Shown here piece by piece: positions 32,392 through 40,584 of a DNA stretch of 64,000 nucleotides. The stretch is taken from the NCBI RefSeq assembly GCF_002798015.1, contig NZ_PGTZ01000014.1, positions 1 through 64,000 of the forward strand, given 5' to 3'. Source of the DNA: Luteimicrobium subarcticum (lineage in GTDB: Bacteria > Actinomycetota > Actinomycetes > Actinomycetales > Cellulomonadaceae). A program made the position numbers and the translations under genes. The notes under the pieces are model-generated. The model made no database searches and was not told where the DNA came from. It saw nothing but the letters and a program-made list of their open reading frames with translations. Numbering within the stretch: position 1 is the first letter of the stretch; each line of letters starts with the position of its first letter.

Positions 32392-33320
32392 GCGCGGTCC
32401 TTCGGTGCGGGGGCGTCGGCGGCGTGGGCCGAGGGCGGGTCGTCGGACAGGGTGTCGGACGAGGTCTCGGCGCCGCGCAGGCTCGTGCGCACGCCCGCGC
32501 GCAGCGACGACGTGCCGCCCGCCGCGTACACGACGAGGACGATCACGACCGCGACCCCGACGAGCAGCATGGACAGCGCGACGGCGGCGTCGGGGTCGAC
32601 CTCACGCTGGAGGTACACCTCGAGCGGCAGGGTGCGGGTGACACCCTGGAGCGAGCCCGCGAACGTCAGGGTGGCCCCGAACTCGCCGAGCGACCGGGCG
32701 AGCGCGAGGAGCGCACCGGCTGCGAGGCCGGGCGCCATGGCGGGCAGCGTGACGTGCGTGAACACGCGCCCTGGCCGCGCACCGAGGGTCGCGGCGGCGC
32801 GCTCCTCGCGGTCGCCGCGCACGCGCAGGGCTCCCTCGACGGACAGCACGAGGAACGGCATCGCGACGAACGCCTGGGCGATCACGACCGCCGTCGTCGA
32901 GAACGCGACGGTGATCCCGAGGTGGCCGAGCAGCTCCCCCACCGGGCCCCGGCGCCCGAACGCGGCGAGCAGCGCGAGGCCCGAGACCACGGGCGGCAGC
33001 ACGAGCGGGAGCAGGACGACCGCACGCACGACCTCCTTGCCCCAGAACCGCGACCGGGCGAGGACCACCCCGACGGGCACGCCGAGCACGATGACGACGG
33101 CCGTGGCCACCAGCGCCGTCTCGACCGAGAGCCGCAGGGCCGCGCGCGAGCTCTCGTCCGTCACGAGCGACCAGAACTGTCCCCACCTGACGCGCGACGC
33201 GAGCACGACGACGGGCAGCACGAGGTACGCCACCCCGAGCGCCCCGAGCACGAGCACCCAGGCCGGGGCGCGCGGTCCGACCACGCGCCCCCGGCCCTGC
33301 GGCGTCGGCGGGCGCGTCAC
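32388..33320 (-). CDS. modB: Molybdate ABC transporter permease ModB
   Basis: This 310-aa membrane protein has about six hydrophobic segments and ModB-like motifs: VLPPVVSGLALLAAFGRRGPVG and ATLGARPGRVFTHVTLPAMAPGLAAG, the EAA loop; SLGEFGATLTFAGSLQGVTRTLPLEVYL is diagnostic of the ModB/CysT group. The GTG at 33320 is 10 nt after the modA stop. A GTG at 33347 overlapping modA would add nine residues. It has a longer polar C-terminal tail than usual. Confidence 0.93.
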   Translation of the reverse strand: MTRPPTPQGRGRVVGPRAPAWVLVLGALGVAYLVLPVVVLASRVRWGQFWSLVTDESSRAALRLSVETALVATAVVIVLGVPVGVVLARSRFWGKEVVRAVVLLPLVLPPVVSGLALLAAFGRRGPVGELLGHLGITVAFSTTAVVIAQAFVAMPFLVLSVEGALRVRGDREERAAATLGARPGRVFTHVTLPAMAPGLAAGALLALARSLGEFGATLTFAGSLQGVTRTLPLEVYLQREVDPDAAVALSMLLVGVAVVIVLVVYAAGGTSSLRAGVRTSLRGAETSSDTLSDDPPSAHAADAPAPKDRA

Positions 33321-33330
33321 GGTGCCGTCG

Positions 33331-34194
33331 TCACTTCGCGGTCGCACCGGGCGTGACGTTCGGGGTGCGCGGCACCCCGCTCCTCGTCGGCTCGCCGAAC
33401 CCGGCGTCGGCGAGCACCTGCTGGCCCGCGTCGGACAGGACGTACGTCTCGAAGTCCTCGGCGAGCCCCGTCTTGCCGCCCTTCACGGGTGCGATCGGGT
33501 ACGTGTTGACGACCGACTTCGACTCGGGGAAGTCGACCCGGGTGATTGACCCGGGGTCGGCCGCGAGCGCGCCCTGCGCGTCGGTCACGTAGACGAGACC
33601 GGCGTCGGCCTCGCCCGAGGTGACCTTGGCGAGCACGTCGGTGACCTTCGACTCCTCGCTCACGGGCGCGATGGTCACGCCCGTGACCTGCTCGAGCTGC
33701 GTCGCGGCCGCGCCGCACGGCACCTGCGGCGCGCACACGACGACCTTGAGGTCGGGGTTCGCGAGGTCTTGGAACGAGGTCACGTGGCCGGGGTTGTCGG
33801 ACGGCGTCACGATCGTCATGGTGTTCGACGCGAACGCCTGGGGGGTCTGCGCGGTGAGGCCGGCATCCGCGAGCGTGTTCATGTTCGCCTCGTCCGCCGA
33901 CGCGAAGACGTCGGCTGGCGCTCCCTCGCTGATCTGCGAGACGAGGTCCGACGAGCCCGCGAACGACAGCTGGACGTGGACGCCGGGGTGGTCCTTCTCG
34001 AACCCGTCGGCGATCTCGGTGAACGACGTCGTGAGCGAGGCCGCCGCGAAGACCGTGAGCGTCTGGGACGAGCCCGCCGTCTGCGTGCCGGACGCGCTCG
34101 AGCCGCTGTCTTCGGAGCTGCTGCAGGCGGCGGTGAGCACGAGCGCCGCGGCGCCGCCCAGAGCGAGGACGCCGCGCAGGGTGGGGGTGTTCAT
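33331..34194 (-). CDS. modA: Molybdate-binding lipoprotein ModA
   Basis: This 287-aa binding protein is anchored by a lipobox (LVLTAAC near residue 24). The mature region LTVFAAASLTTSFTEIADGFEK is the standard ModA opening, in which Ser residues bind the oxyanion. VQLSFAGSSDLVSQISEGAPADVFASAD and EADAGLVYVTDA follow family order. The ATG overlaps the stop of the upstream regulator (ATGA), and GAAGGGA lies 6 nt upstream. Tungstate is also possible as a ligand. Confidence 0.95.
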   Translation of the reverse strand: MNTPTLRGVLALGGAAALVLTAACSSSEDSGSSASGTQTAGSSQTLTVFAAASLTTSFTEIADGFEKDHPGVHVQLSFAGSSDLVSQISEGAPADVFASADEANMNTLADAGLTAQTPQAFASNTMTIVTPSDNPGHVTSFQDLANPDLKVVVCAPQVPCGAAATQLEQVTGVTIAPVSEESKVTDVLAKVTSGEADAGLVYVTDAQGALAADPGSITRVDFPESKSVVNTYPIAPVKGGKTGLAEDFETYVLSDAGQQVLADAGFGEPTRSGVPRTPNVTPGATAK

Positions 34195-34589
34195 CCGAGT
34201 CCCTTCGGGGTGTCGATCATGACCGACGTCGCCTTGACGACGGCCGTGGCGAGCGTGCCGACCTCGAGCCCCAGCTCGTGGGCCGACTCCGCGCTGATGA
34301 GCGAGACGATGCGGTGGGGTCCGGCCTGGACCTCGACCTGCGCCATGACGCCGTCGACGGTGACCGCGGTGACGAGGCCGACGAACCGGTTGCGGGCAGA
34401 CCCGGCGCCGCCGTCGCCGGGTGCCCCGGACCGGTCGCGGAGGTACGTCGCGAGCGATGCACCGTCGAGGACGAGGTGGCCGGAGGCGTCCGTGGAGCCG
34501 TCGATCGACCCCGCGGCGACCTGTCGTCGCACGGTGTCGTCGCTGACCCCGAGGAGGCGTGCGGCCTCGTGGACCCGCAGTTGCGTCAT
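34191..34589 (-). CDS. HTH plus Mop/TOBE-domain molybdate-responsive regulator
   Basis: This 132-aa protein has an N-terminal MerR/excisionase-like helix-turn-helix (LRVHEAARLLGVSDDTVRRQV) and a single C-terminal Mop/TOBE domain (ARNRFVGLVTAVTVDGVMAQVEV, SAESAHELGLEVGTLATAVVKATSVMI) that binds molybdate. It is a compact alternative to ModE and is the first gene of the molybdenum operon, so autoregulation of the operon is likely. An upstream in-frame extension to 34715 is rejected because TAGAGT lies 7 nt before the ATG at 34589, indicating leaderless initiation. Confidence 0.88.
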   Translation of the reverse strand: MTQLRVHEAARLLGVSDDTVRRQVAAGSIDGSTDASGHLVLDGASLATYLRDRSGAPGDGGAGSARNRFVGLVTAVTVDGVMAQVEVQAGPHRIVSLISAESAHELGLEVGTLATAVVKATSVMIDTPKGLG

Positions 34590-34724
34590 GAGGAGGACTC
34601 TAGCGTCGCACCTGCGGCTTGGAAGCAACTTCCCGCATTGCGAAGAGGCGACGTTCCGCCGATCGACGCCCGCTTTGCCCCGACCCGCGGCCGGAGCATC
34701 CGTGATCCGGGGCACAATCGGTCC
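34590..34724. promoter_or_regulatory. Divergent promoter region of the molybdenum operon and moaA
   Basis: Minus strand: TAGAGT (34602-34597) is followed by 7 nt and the regulator ATG. Plus strand: CACAAT (34713-34718) is followed by 6 nt and the moaA ATG. GGAAG-CAA-CTTCC (34621-34633) is a small inverted repeat that could be the regulator's binding site. Confidence 0.45.
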
Positions 34725-35798
34725 ATGGCCGCCGTCGTCTCGCTCGGGATCCCGCAGGTCGCGGGGCGCACTCCCGCACGCCCCGCCTCGGTCACCGACC
34801 CCGGGCTCGTCGACCGGTTCGGCCGCGTCGCGACGGACCTGCGCGTGTCGCTGACCGATCGCTGCAACCTGCGCTGCACGTACTGCATGCCCGCCGAAGG
34901 GCTACCGGCCCTCCCCCGCGACCAGGTCATGACCCGCGACGAGATCGTCCGGCTGGTCCGCGTCGCGACCCGCGACCTCGGCGTCCGTCAGGTCCGGTTC
35001 ACCGGTGGCGAGCCCCTGCTGCGCGGCGACCTCGTCGAGATCGTCCGCGGCTGTGCCGAGCTCCCCGACCGCCCCGAGATCTCCCTGACCACCAACGCCG
35101 TCGGGCTCGACCACCGCGCGCAGGCGCTGCACGACGCGGGCCTCGACCGGCTCAACATCTCGCTCGACTCGCTCGACCCCGGCACGTTCGAACGGCTCGC
35201 CCGACGGCCCTTCCTCGACCGCACCCTTGCCGGCATCGACGCCGCCGCACGCGCGTTCGACCAGGTCAAGGTGAACACCGTGCTCGTCCGGGACGTCAAC
35301 GACCACGAGGCCGCCGACCTGCTCGCCTGGTGCCTCGCACGCGGCCTCGAGCTGCGCTTCATCGAACAGATGCCGCTCGACGCCGACCACGCGTGGTCGC
35401 GCGGCACGATGATCACCGCGGCCGAGACCCGCGACCTGCTGTCCGCGCGGTTCGGCCTGACGCCCGACGAGGAGCCCCGCGACGGCGCGCCCGCCGAGCG
35501 GTACCGCGTCACCGCCCCCGACGGCACCCCGCTGGGCACCGTCGGCATCATCGCGTCCGTCACCGAGCCGTTCTGCGGCGACTGCCGCCGCACGCGGCTG
35601 ACCGCCGAGGGCGCGGTCCGCGCCTGCCTCTTCGCGCACACCGAGACCGACCTGCTCGGCCCGCTGCGCGCCGGTGCGAGCGACGCCGAGATCGCCGACC
35701 TCTGGCGCGCCGCGATGTGGGGCAAGAAGCGCGGGCACGGCATGGACGACGCCGGGTTCCACCAGCCGGAGCGCACCATGAGCGCGATCGGCGGCTGA
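34725..35798 (+). CDS. moaA: GTP 3',8-cyclase MoaA
   Basis: This 357-aa radical-SAM enzyme starts molybdopterin synthesis from GTP. The N-terminal SAM cluster motif is SLTDRCNLRCTYCMP (CX3CX2C), followed by FTGGEPLLRGDL, ISLTTNAVGL and LNISLDSLDP. The C-terminal cluster cysteines are in EPFCGDCRRTRLT and VRACLFAHTE. The chain ends in the conserved Gly-Gly (SAIGG). The start ATG lies 6 nt after CACAAT. moaD follows one base after the stop. Confidence 0.97.
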   Translation: MAAVVSLGIPQVAGRTPARPASVTDPGLVDRFGRVATDLRVSLTDRCNLRCTYCMPAEGLPALPRDQVMTRDEIVRLVRVATRDLGVRQVRFTGGEPLLRGDLVEIVRGCAELPDRPEISLTTNAVGLDHRAQALHDAGLDRLNISLDSLDPGTFERLARRPFLDRTLAGIDAAARAFDQVKVNTVLVRDVNDHEAADLLAWCLARGLELRFIEQMPLDADHAWSRGTMITAAETRDLLSARFGLTPDEEPRDGAPAERYRVTAPDGTPLGTVGIIASVTEPFCGDCRRTRLTAEGAVRACLFAHTETDLLGPLRAGASDAEIADLWRAAMWGKKRGHGMDDAGFHQPERTMSAIGG

Positions 35799-35799
35799 G

Positions 35800-36105
35800 A
35801 TGACGACCGTGCCCATCGTGCCGAGCGCCGCGACCACCCGCGTCCACGTGCGGGCGTTCGCCGCCGCTCGCGCCGCCCTCGGCGCACCCGCGCTCGACCT
35901 CGACGTGCCCGCGCGCGACGCACGCGCGGGACACGTGCCCGCGACCGTGCACGACGTGGTGGCCGCCCTGCTCGCCCGGGTGCCGGACGCCGCCGACGTC
36001 GTCGCCCGCTGCTCGGTGCTCGTCGACGGCACCCGCTCGGACGCCGACGCCCCCGTGCCCGCCGGTGCGGTGATCGACCTGCTCCCGCCCTTCGCGGGCG
36101 GGTGA
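35800..36105 (+). CDS. moaD: Molybdopterin synthase sulfur-carrier subunit MoaD
   Basis: This is a 101-aa ubiquitin-like protein ending in the required Gly-Gly (LLPPFAGG), which is thiocarboxylated before sulfur transfer in complex with MoaE. VHVRAFAAARAALGAPAL is the family N-terminal strand and helix. It begins one base after the moaA stop and is co-transcribed with it. Its MoaE partner is the C-terminal half of the Mog-MoaE fusion. Confidence 0.92.
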   Translation: MTTVPIVPSAATTRVHVRAFAAARAALGAPALDLDVPARDARAGHVPATVHDVVAALLARVPDAADVVARCSVLVDGTRSDADAPVPAGAVIDLLPPFAGG

Positions 36106-36138
36106 CCCGTCCGGCGGCCGTCCGACCCGTACCGGCCG

Positions 36139-37470
36139 TCAGCCCCCCGTGACCTCCAGCAGGCGCTTCGACCAGAACAGCACGCCCCCCGCGAACAGCA
36201 CGCGCTCGTCCTGCTCCACGGCGCGCAGCAGCCACGCGGACGTCACCAGCTGGTACGCGGCACCGAGCACCAGCGCGTGACCGAACAGGGCGTCGACGTC
36301 GACCGCGTCGGCCAGGTCCCACGCCTCCGCAAAGGTGCTCCGCGCCGCCGCGAGCTCGTCCGGCTCGACGTGCGAGAGCCACAGGTCGGCGTCGACGAAC
36401 GGGTGCCCGACAGCGGCGTCGGACCAGTCGAGCAGGCACGCCGTACCGTCCGGGCGCAGCCCCGCGTTCGCGGGGTGCAGGTCGCCGTGCACGACGGTCT
36501 CCGGGATCCCGGTCGCGGTGATCGCCGCGGCGGCGTCCTCGACTGTCGGGGCGACGACCCGGAGCCTGTCGAGCGCACCGGCCCCGAGGGCTCGCGACGG
36601 GACGAGCCGGCCCGCGGCCCCCACCACGTCGAGCACGTCCGCGACGTCGTGCGCCAGCGTGCTCGGGCCGCGCACCGCGGCACCCGCCGCGACGACCTCG
36701 TCCGTCCGGCCCGCCCACGCCCGCTGGACGGCCGCGAGCGCGCGCAGACCTGCCGTGTTCGCCGCACGGACCTTCGCGTCGACCGGCCCGATGCCCGCGT
36801 CCGCGAGCAGCAGCCACCCGCGCTGCGGGTCCGCCGCGAGGGGGGACGGCAGGTGGTCGGGTGTGCGCGCCGCGAGGAGGGTGGTGAGCGCCGGCTCGGC
36901 GCCGAAGTAGGGCGTCACCGCCTTGGCGAACAGCGCGCCCCGGTCCGTCGGCACCCGCAGCACGAGCGAGATGCTCCACTGCTGGACGACCTCCGGCGCG
37001 CCCGTCGGGACCGCTCCCGACGCCCGCACCTGCGCGTCGACCCACGCGAGGAACGGCACGATGCCCCCCGGTCGCGCCCAGGGCGCGCGCTCCGCCGGGA
37101 CGGGCGCCCCGCCGAGCTCGGCGAGCCACCGTCCGACCGCGCCACGCAGGCCCTCGGGCACCGCGAGAGCCGCCGGGTCGACGTCCCGAGCCGGGAGCCA
37201 GACATGTCCCGCCGGCGGATCGCCCGGCAGCGCGTCGAGCACACGCAGGACGTACCGGTCGCCGTCGTCCCCCTCCGCGCGACCCGCGCTGCGCAGGTAG
37301 CGGACGTCGCCGAGGAGCTCGGCGACCGGGCGGAGCACGTCGGGGACCTCGGCCCCGCCGTCCGTCGTGACGACGGGCAGACCGGCGCGGCCGTCGGTTC
37401 CGGGCCGGCGCACGAGCACCGCCTCGCCGGACGGTGCGGGCACGAGCAGGAGCTGGACGTCGTGGGGCAC
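36139..37470 (-). CDS. Aminoglycoside phosphotransferase (APH)-family protein
   Basis: This is a 443-aa cytosolic kinase-fold protein. The Brenner-type catalytic loop is TVVHGDLHPANAGLR and the metal-binding motif is LLDWSDAAVGHPFVDADLW. The first ~130 residues (VQLLLVPAPSGEAVLVRRPG onward) form an extra domain with a loosely Nudix-like look. The substrate is unknown; a sugar, choline or antibiotic is possible. The GTG at 37470 is 6 nt after TAGCGT on the minus strand, so it has its own leaderless promoter. Confidence 0.85.
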   Translation of the reverse strand: MPHDVQLLLVPAPSGEAVLVRRPGTDGRAGLPVVTTDGGAEVPDVLRPVAELLGDVRYLRSAGRAEGDDGDRYVLRVLDALPGDPPAGHVWLPARDVDPAALAVPEGLRGAVGRWLAELGGAPVPAERAPWARPGGIVPFLAWVDAQVRASGAVPTGAPEVVQQWSISLVLRVPTDRGALFAKAVTPYFGAEPALTTLLAARTPDHLPSPLAADPQRGWLLLADAGIGPVDAKVRAANTAGLRALAAVQRAWAGRTDEVVAAGAAVRGPSTLAHDVADVLDVVGAAGRLVPSRALGAGALDRLRVVAPTVEDAAAAITATGIPETVVHGDLHPANAGLRPDGTACLLDWSDAAVGHPFVDADLWLSHVEPDELAAARSTFAEAWDLADAVDVDALFGHALVLGAAYQLVTSAWLLRAVEQDERVLFAGGVLFWSKRLLEVTGG

Positions 37471-37476
37471 GCTCGG

Positions 37477-37482
37477 ACGCTA
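37477..37482 (-). promoter_or_regulatory. Leaderless -10 element for APH-family gene
   Basis: TAGCGT on the minus strand lies 6 nt before the GTG at 37470. Confidence 0.5.
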
Positions 37483-37540
37483 CCTGCTCGGGTGGGGGCG
37501 GGCGCCGCGCGGGCACCACGAGTGCTCCGGGCCGGGCGCC

Positions 37541-38701
37541 CTACGCGTCGTCCGCGGGGACCGCCAGCAGCGCCTCCACCCGGTCCACCTCGTCGGCGAG
37601 CTCGTCGACCTCGGCGCGGGTCGGGGTGCCGAACAGGTCGAGGTCGACCTTGCCCTGCGGCGTCGCGCGCCACAGCCCGGCGAGCGTCCCGTCGAGGAAC
37701 ACCGTCGCCGCGGTCCCGCCGTTGCTCCCGGCCCACCGCGCCCGAGCCTCGGGCGTCGTGGCGCGGTCCCGGCCCGCGTGCGCGATGAAGACGTCGTCGT
37801 AGGTGCCGAGCAGGCGCGCCGGCGCAGGGAGGTCGGGGTCTGCGAGCGGCAGGCCGGCGAGATCGTGGACGGTCTTGCCGTCCTCGGTCCGGTACGTGAC
37901 GACCTCGTCCCCGAGCGCTTCGACGAGCGCCCGCGCGCCCGTGATGCCCGACCACGCGGTGAAGTCGGCGGCTGACGCCGGGCCGTACGCCGCGAGGTAG
38001 CGGCGCACCACGCCGGCGCCCGCGGCCCGCGTCGCGTCGGGATCGGAGTGGGATGCGTCGGCGCCGGGTGCGTGGGAGCCGGCGAGGGCGAGCCCCGTCC
38101 ACCGGTCGAGCGTCTGGTAGACGACGCCACCGGAGCGCGCCCACAGGGCGCGCGGCGGCACCTGGACGAGCGGCTCGACGTACCGCAGGACGTTGACCAG
38201 GGCGCTGCCGGGCACGTCCGGGAAGCGCTCCTCGAGCGCCCGACCGAGCGCGCCCACCCGCAGAGGCCCGTCCTCCAGGACCTCCCGGCCCGCCCCGCGG
38301 ACGGACGCGACGGGCAGGTGCGCGGCCGCGTGGGCGTTCCCGGCCGTCCGACCGGCGCGGTCGAGCAGCGGCCGGACCAGCGGGCGCAGCAGCACGGCGT
38401 CCTGCGGGGTGACGAGCCGGATCGTGCCGCGCTGGAGCAGCACCCGCACGAGCCGCCGGTCCGCGAGCGCCGCCGACGCCGTCCGCGGGTCGAAGCCGTC
38501 GAGCCGGGCGGCGAGCCCGAGGTAGGGCGGCAGAGGGTCCTGTGCCTGGAGCCCGACGAGGTGGCGCGACATCGACTCGGCGTCCGCGGACGGGTGGCCC
38601 GCGGGGACGCGTTCGTGCAGGTGCTGGCGCTGCCAGAGCGTCCGCCGCAGGACCCGCTCGGACACCGTGCCGGGCCTGCCGACGTGCTGGATCGGGGTCA
38701 C
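37541..38701 (-). CDS. AlkZ-like DNA glycosylase (HTH_42 / winged-helix superfamily)
   Basis: This 386-aa protein belongs to the winged-helix DNA-binding superfamily that includes AlkZ and YcaQ/AlkX, monofunctional glycosylases which remove bulky or cross-linked alkylated bases. The catalytic QxQ motif is visible in HLVGLQAQDPLPPYLGL (YcaQ has QxD). Other family stretches are RGTIRLVTPQDAVLLRP, YLAAYGPASAADFTAWSGI and APARLLGTYDDVFIAH. The GTG start lies 6 nt after TAGCCT. It is not next to a biosynthetic cluster, so a general repair role is more likely than producer self-protection. Confidence 0.85.
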   Translation of the reverse strand: MTPIQHVGRPGTVSERVLRRTLWQRQHLHERVPAGHPSADAESMSRHLVGLQAQDPLPPYLGLAARLDGFDPRTASAALADRRLVRVLLQRGTIRLVTPQDAVLLRPLVRPLLDRAGRTAGNAHAAAHLPVASVRGAGREVLEDGPLRVGALGRALEERFPDVPGSALVNVLRYVEPLVQVPPRALWARSGGVVYQTLDRWTGLALAGSHAPGADASHSDPDATRAAGAGVVRRYLAAYGPASAADFTAWSGITGARALVEALGDEVVTYRTEDGKTVHDLAGLPLADPDLPAPARLLGTYDDVFIAHAGRDRATTPEARARWAGSNGGTAATVFLDGTLAGLWRATPQGKVDLDLFGTPTRAEVDELADEVDRVEALLAVPADDA

Positions 38702-38707
38702 CCGTCC

Positions 38708-38713
38708 AGGCTA
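38708..38713 (-). promoter_or_regulatory. Leaderless -10 element for AlkZ-like gene
   Basis: TAGCCT on the minus strand lies 6 nt before the GTG at 38701 and supports that start over the internal GTG codons. Confidence 0.5.
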
Positions 38714-38825
38714 GGTGGGATCACCGACACGCCGCCGTCACGGCGGGCCGTCACGTCCTGTGCGCGCGGCGCGTCACACCTTCGACAGGGTGGCCGCCGG
38801 CCGCCCCCACCCCAAGGAGACGAGC

Positions 38826-39155
38826 ATGAGTCCCACGATCCGCGCCCAGGTCGTCCCGGTGTCCGACATCGCCGCCGCGAAGGCCGTCTACACCGCGCTC
38901 TACGGCGAGCCCCACACGGACACGCCCTACTACGTCGGCTTCGACGCCGGCGGCTTCGAGGTCAGCCTCGCCCCGGGCGACACGTCAGGCGGTCCGGTCG
39001 CGTACGCGGACGTCGACGACCTCGAGGCCGCGCGGCAGGCGCTGCTCGACGCGGGCGCCACCGAGCGCACGCCGCCCCAGCCCATCGGCCCGGAGGCGCG
39101 CGTGTGCGTGCTCGACGACGCCGACGGCAACGCGATCGGCCTCCGCGGCAAGTAG
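38826..39155 (+). CDS. VOC-superfamily (glyoxalase/bleomycin-resistance-like) protein
   Basis: This 109-aa protein has paired beta-alpha-beta-beta-beta modules: VPVSDIAAAKAVYTALYGE, FEVSLAPGDTSGGPVAYADVDDL and ARVCVLDDADGNAIGLRGK. The C-terminal DxDGNxIGL is typical. It may bind a metal or be a stand-in binding protein; the substrate is unknown. AAGGAGA sits 7 nt before the ATG. The mobile element begins 21 bases after the stop codon. Confidence 0.85.
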   Translation: MSPTIRAQVVPVSDIAAAKAVYTALYGEPHTDTPYYVGFDAGGFEVSLAPGDTSGGPVAYADVDDLEAARQALLDAGATERTPPQPIGPEARVCVLDDADGNAIGLRGK

Positions 39156-39175
39156 CGCGCGAGCGGGCGCCTCTT

Positions 39176-39232
39176 CCCGCCGAACGGGCGGTGATCCACC
39201 GGAAACGGTGGCGGTCTCAACCCACCAACGCA
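39176..39232 (+). repeat. Left inverted repeat of the mobile element
   Basis: The 57-bp repeat pairs with 42917-42973 in inverse orientation, 50 of 57 positions identical by hand count. The outermost 22 bases and the innermost 16 are perfect. CCGCC-GAACG-GGCGG inside it can form a small hairpin. The transposase ATG is 15 bases inside. Confidence 0.8.
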
Positions 39233-39247
39233 CCGGGTCCGGCGAGG

Positions 39248-40447
39248 ATGGCGTCTGTGGAGGTGGGCGTGGGTTTCACGGTCGAGCAAGAGCACGTGTT
39301 GTGGGAGCGGTGGCGGGCGGGTGACTCTGCGAGGCTGATCGCGCGGACGATCGGGTCGAACCTGGATGCGGTGCGCCGCTTCCTGAGTGCGACGGGCGGC
39401 GTGCGTCCTGCGGCACGTCGCCGTAGTCCTCGGCATCTGAGCTCTGCGGAGCGCGAGGAGATCTCGCGTGGGATCGCGGCGGGTCTGTCGGCGCGGGCGA
39501 TCGCGGAGCGGATCGGGCGGCCTTCGTCGACGGTGTCTCGCGAGATCTCCCGCAACGGCGGCCGCGAGGCCTACCGCGCGGCTACCGCTGACGCGGCGGC
39601 TTGGGACCGTGCGAGAAGGCCGCGTCCGTCGCGCCTGGCCTCGAGCCCCGCACTGCTCGCGCTGGTTCGCGGGAAGCTGGACGCGGACTGGTCGCCCCAG
39701 CAGATCGCGATGTGGTTGCGGCACCAGCATCCCCACGATGCGTCGCGCCGGGTGTCGCACGAGACGATCTACCGCAGCATCTACGTCTCCGGGCGGCGCG
39801 AGCTCGGGCCCGCGCAGGCCAGACGGTTGCGGTCTGGGCGCTCGGTGCGTCGCCCGCGCGGGAAGCAGCAGTCGCACGGACGCGGGCGGCTGCGGAACAT
39901 GGTCTCGATCCATCACCGGCCAGCCGTCGTCGCCGAGCGGGCCGAGGTCGGGCACTGGGAAGGCGACCTCGTGATGGGATCGCGTCCCTCGGCCGTCGCC
40001 ACGCTGGTAGATCGCAGCACGAGATTCGTGCGGGTCGTGCCGCTACCAGACGGCATCAAGGCTGACGCGGTGCGCCGCGCACTCATCCGGAACCTGTCAG
40101 ACCTTCCACCGGCCTTGAGGCGTTCGCTGACCTGGGACCGCGGCCGCGAGATGGCAGAGCACCAAGAACTGGCCGCAGAGCTCGGCATGGACGTCTACTT
40201 CTGCGACCCCCGGAGCCCGTGGCAGCGTCCGAGCAACGAGAACACGAACCGGTTGCTGCGCCAGTACCTACCCAAGCGCACCGACCTGCGCCCCTACTCC
40301 GCACGCGACCTGGACGACATCGCCCACCGGATCAACACCCGACCCCGCCAGGTCCTGGACTGGTCGACCTCGCACGACCTGTTCTGGCCGTTGCTGCTCG
40401 CCGCACGCGGGGCGGACGTGAACGCGTCACCGGCGGGTGTCGCGTAA
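39248..40447 (+). CDS. IS30-family transposase
   Basis: This is a 399-aa transposase. An N-terminal region (TVEQEHVLWERWRAGDSARLIA) is followed by the IS30-type helix-turn-helix (AIAERIGRPSSTVSREISRNGG), then the DDE catalytic domain: first Asp in VGHWEGDLVMG, second in LTWDRGREMAEH, and Glu in RPSNENTNRLLRQYLPK. The final LNTRPRQ-like segment (INTRPRQVLDWSTSHDLF) is typical of the family. All three catalytic residues are present, so it may be active. The exact start is uncertain; I chose the ATG just inside the left repeat. Confidence 0.93.
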   Translation: MASVEVGVGFTVEQEHVLWERWRAGDSARLIARTIGSNLDAVRRFLSATGGVRPAARRRSPRHLSSAEREEISRGIAAGLSARAIAERIGRPSSTVSREISRNGGREAYRAATADAAAWDRARRPRPSRLASSPALLALVRGKLDADWSPQQIAMWLRHQHPHDASRRVSHETIYRSIYVSGRRELGPAQARRLRSGRSVRRPRGKQQSHGRGRLRNMVSIHHRPAVVAERAEVGHWEGDLVMGSRPSAVATLVDRSTRFVRVVPLPDGIKADAVRRALIRNLSDLPPALRRSLTWDRGREMAEHQELAAELGMDVYFCDPRSPWQRPSNENTNRLLRQYLPKRTDLRPYSARDLDDIAHRINTRPRQVLDWSTSHDLFWPLLLAARGADVNASPAGVA

Positions 40448-40468
40448 GGCGATCCCTCACTGGGACAC

Positions 40469-40485
40469 CGGGCGGGTGCCGCCCG
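40469..40485 (+). terminator. Hairpin after the transposase gene
   Basis: CGGGCGG-GTG-CCGCCCG forms a 7-bp stem with a 3-nt loop 22 bases after the transposase stop. It could terminate the transposase mRNA or be a remnant of an IS end. There is no U-tract. Confidence 0.4.
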
Positions 40486-40536
40486 CCATGGCTCGTCCCG
40501 CGAGATCGCGCCATTCTCGGATTCCCGTAAGACCCG

Positions 40537-40560
40537 CCCTTAAAACTGCCCGTTTAAGGG
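40537..40560. promoter_or_regulatory. 24-bp palindrome upstream of the serine recombinase
   Basis: CCCTTAAA (40537-40544) and TTTAAGGG (40553-40560) form perfect 8-bp arms around 8 bases, ending 24 bases before the recombinase ATG. Resolvases bind such imperfect palindromic subsites next to their own gene, so this is a candidate res subsite or autoregulatory operator. It is also strikingly AT-rich for the region. Confidence 0.5.
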
Positions 40561-40571
40561 GTGGCAAACGC

Positions 40572-40577
40572 TACAGT
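40572..40577 (+). promoter_or_regulatory. -10 element of the serine recombinase gene
   Basis: TACAGT lies 7 nt before the ATG at 40585, the leaderless arrangement seen elsewhere in the window. Confidence 0.45.
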
Positions 40578-40584
40578 CACGCTC

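Noticed and set aside
36139-37470. Antibiotic (aminoglycoside) resistance gene
   Set aside because: It has the APH fold and catalytic motifs, but the family also includes many metabolic kinases. No context supports a resistance role.
38826-39155. Bleomycin resistance determinant
   Set aside because: The VOC fold is shared by many unrelated enzymes and binding proteins, and nothing points to drug binding.
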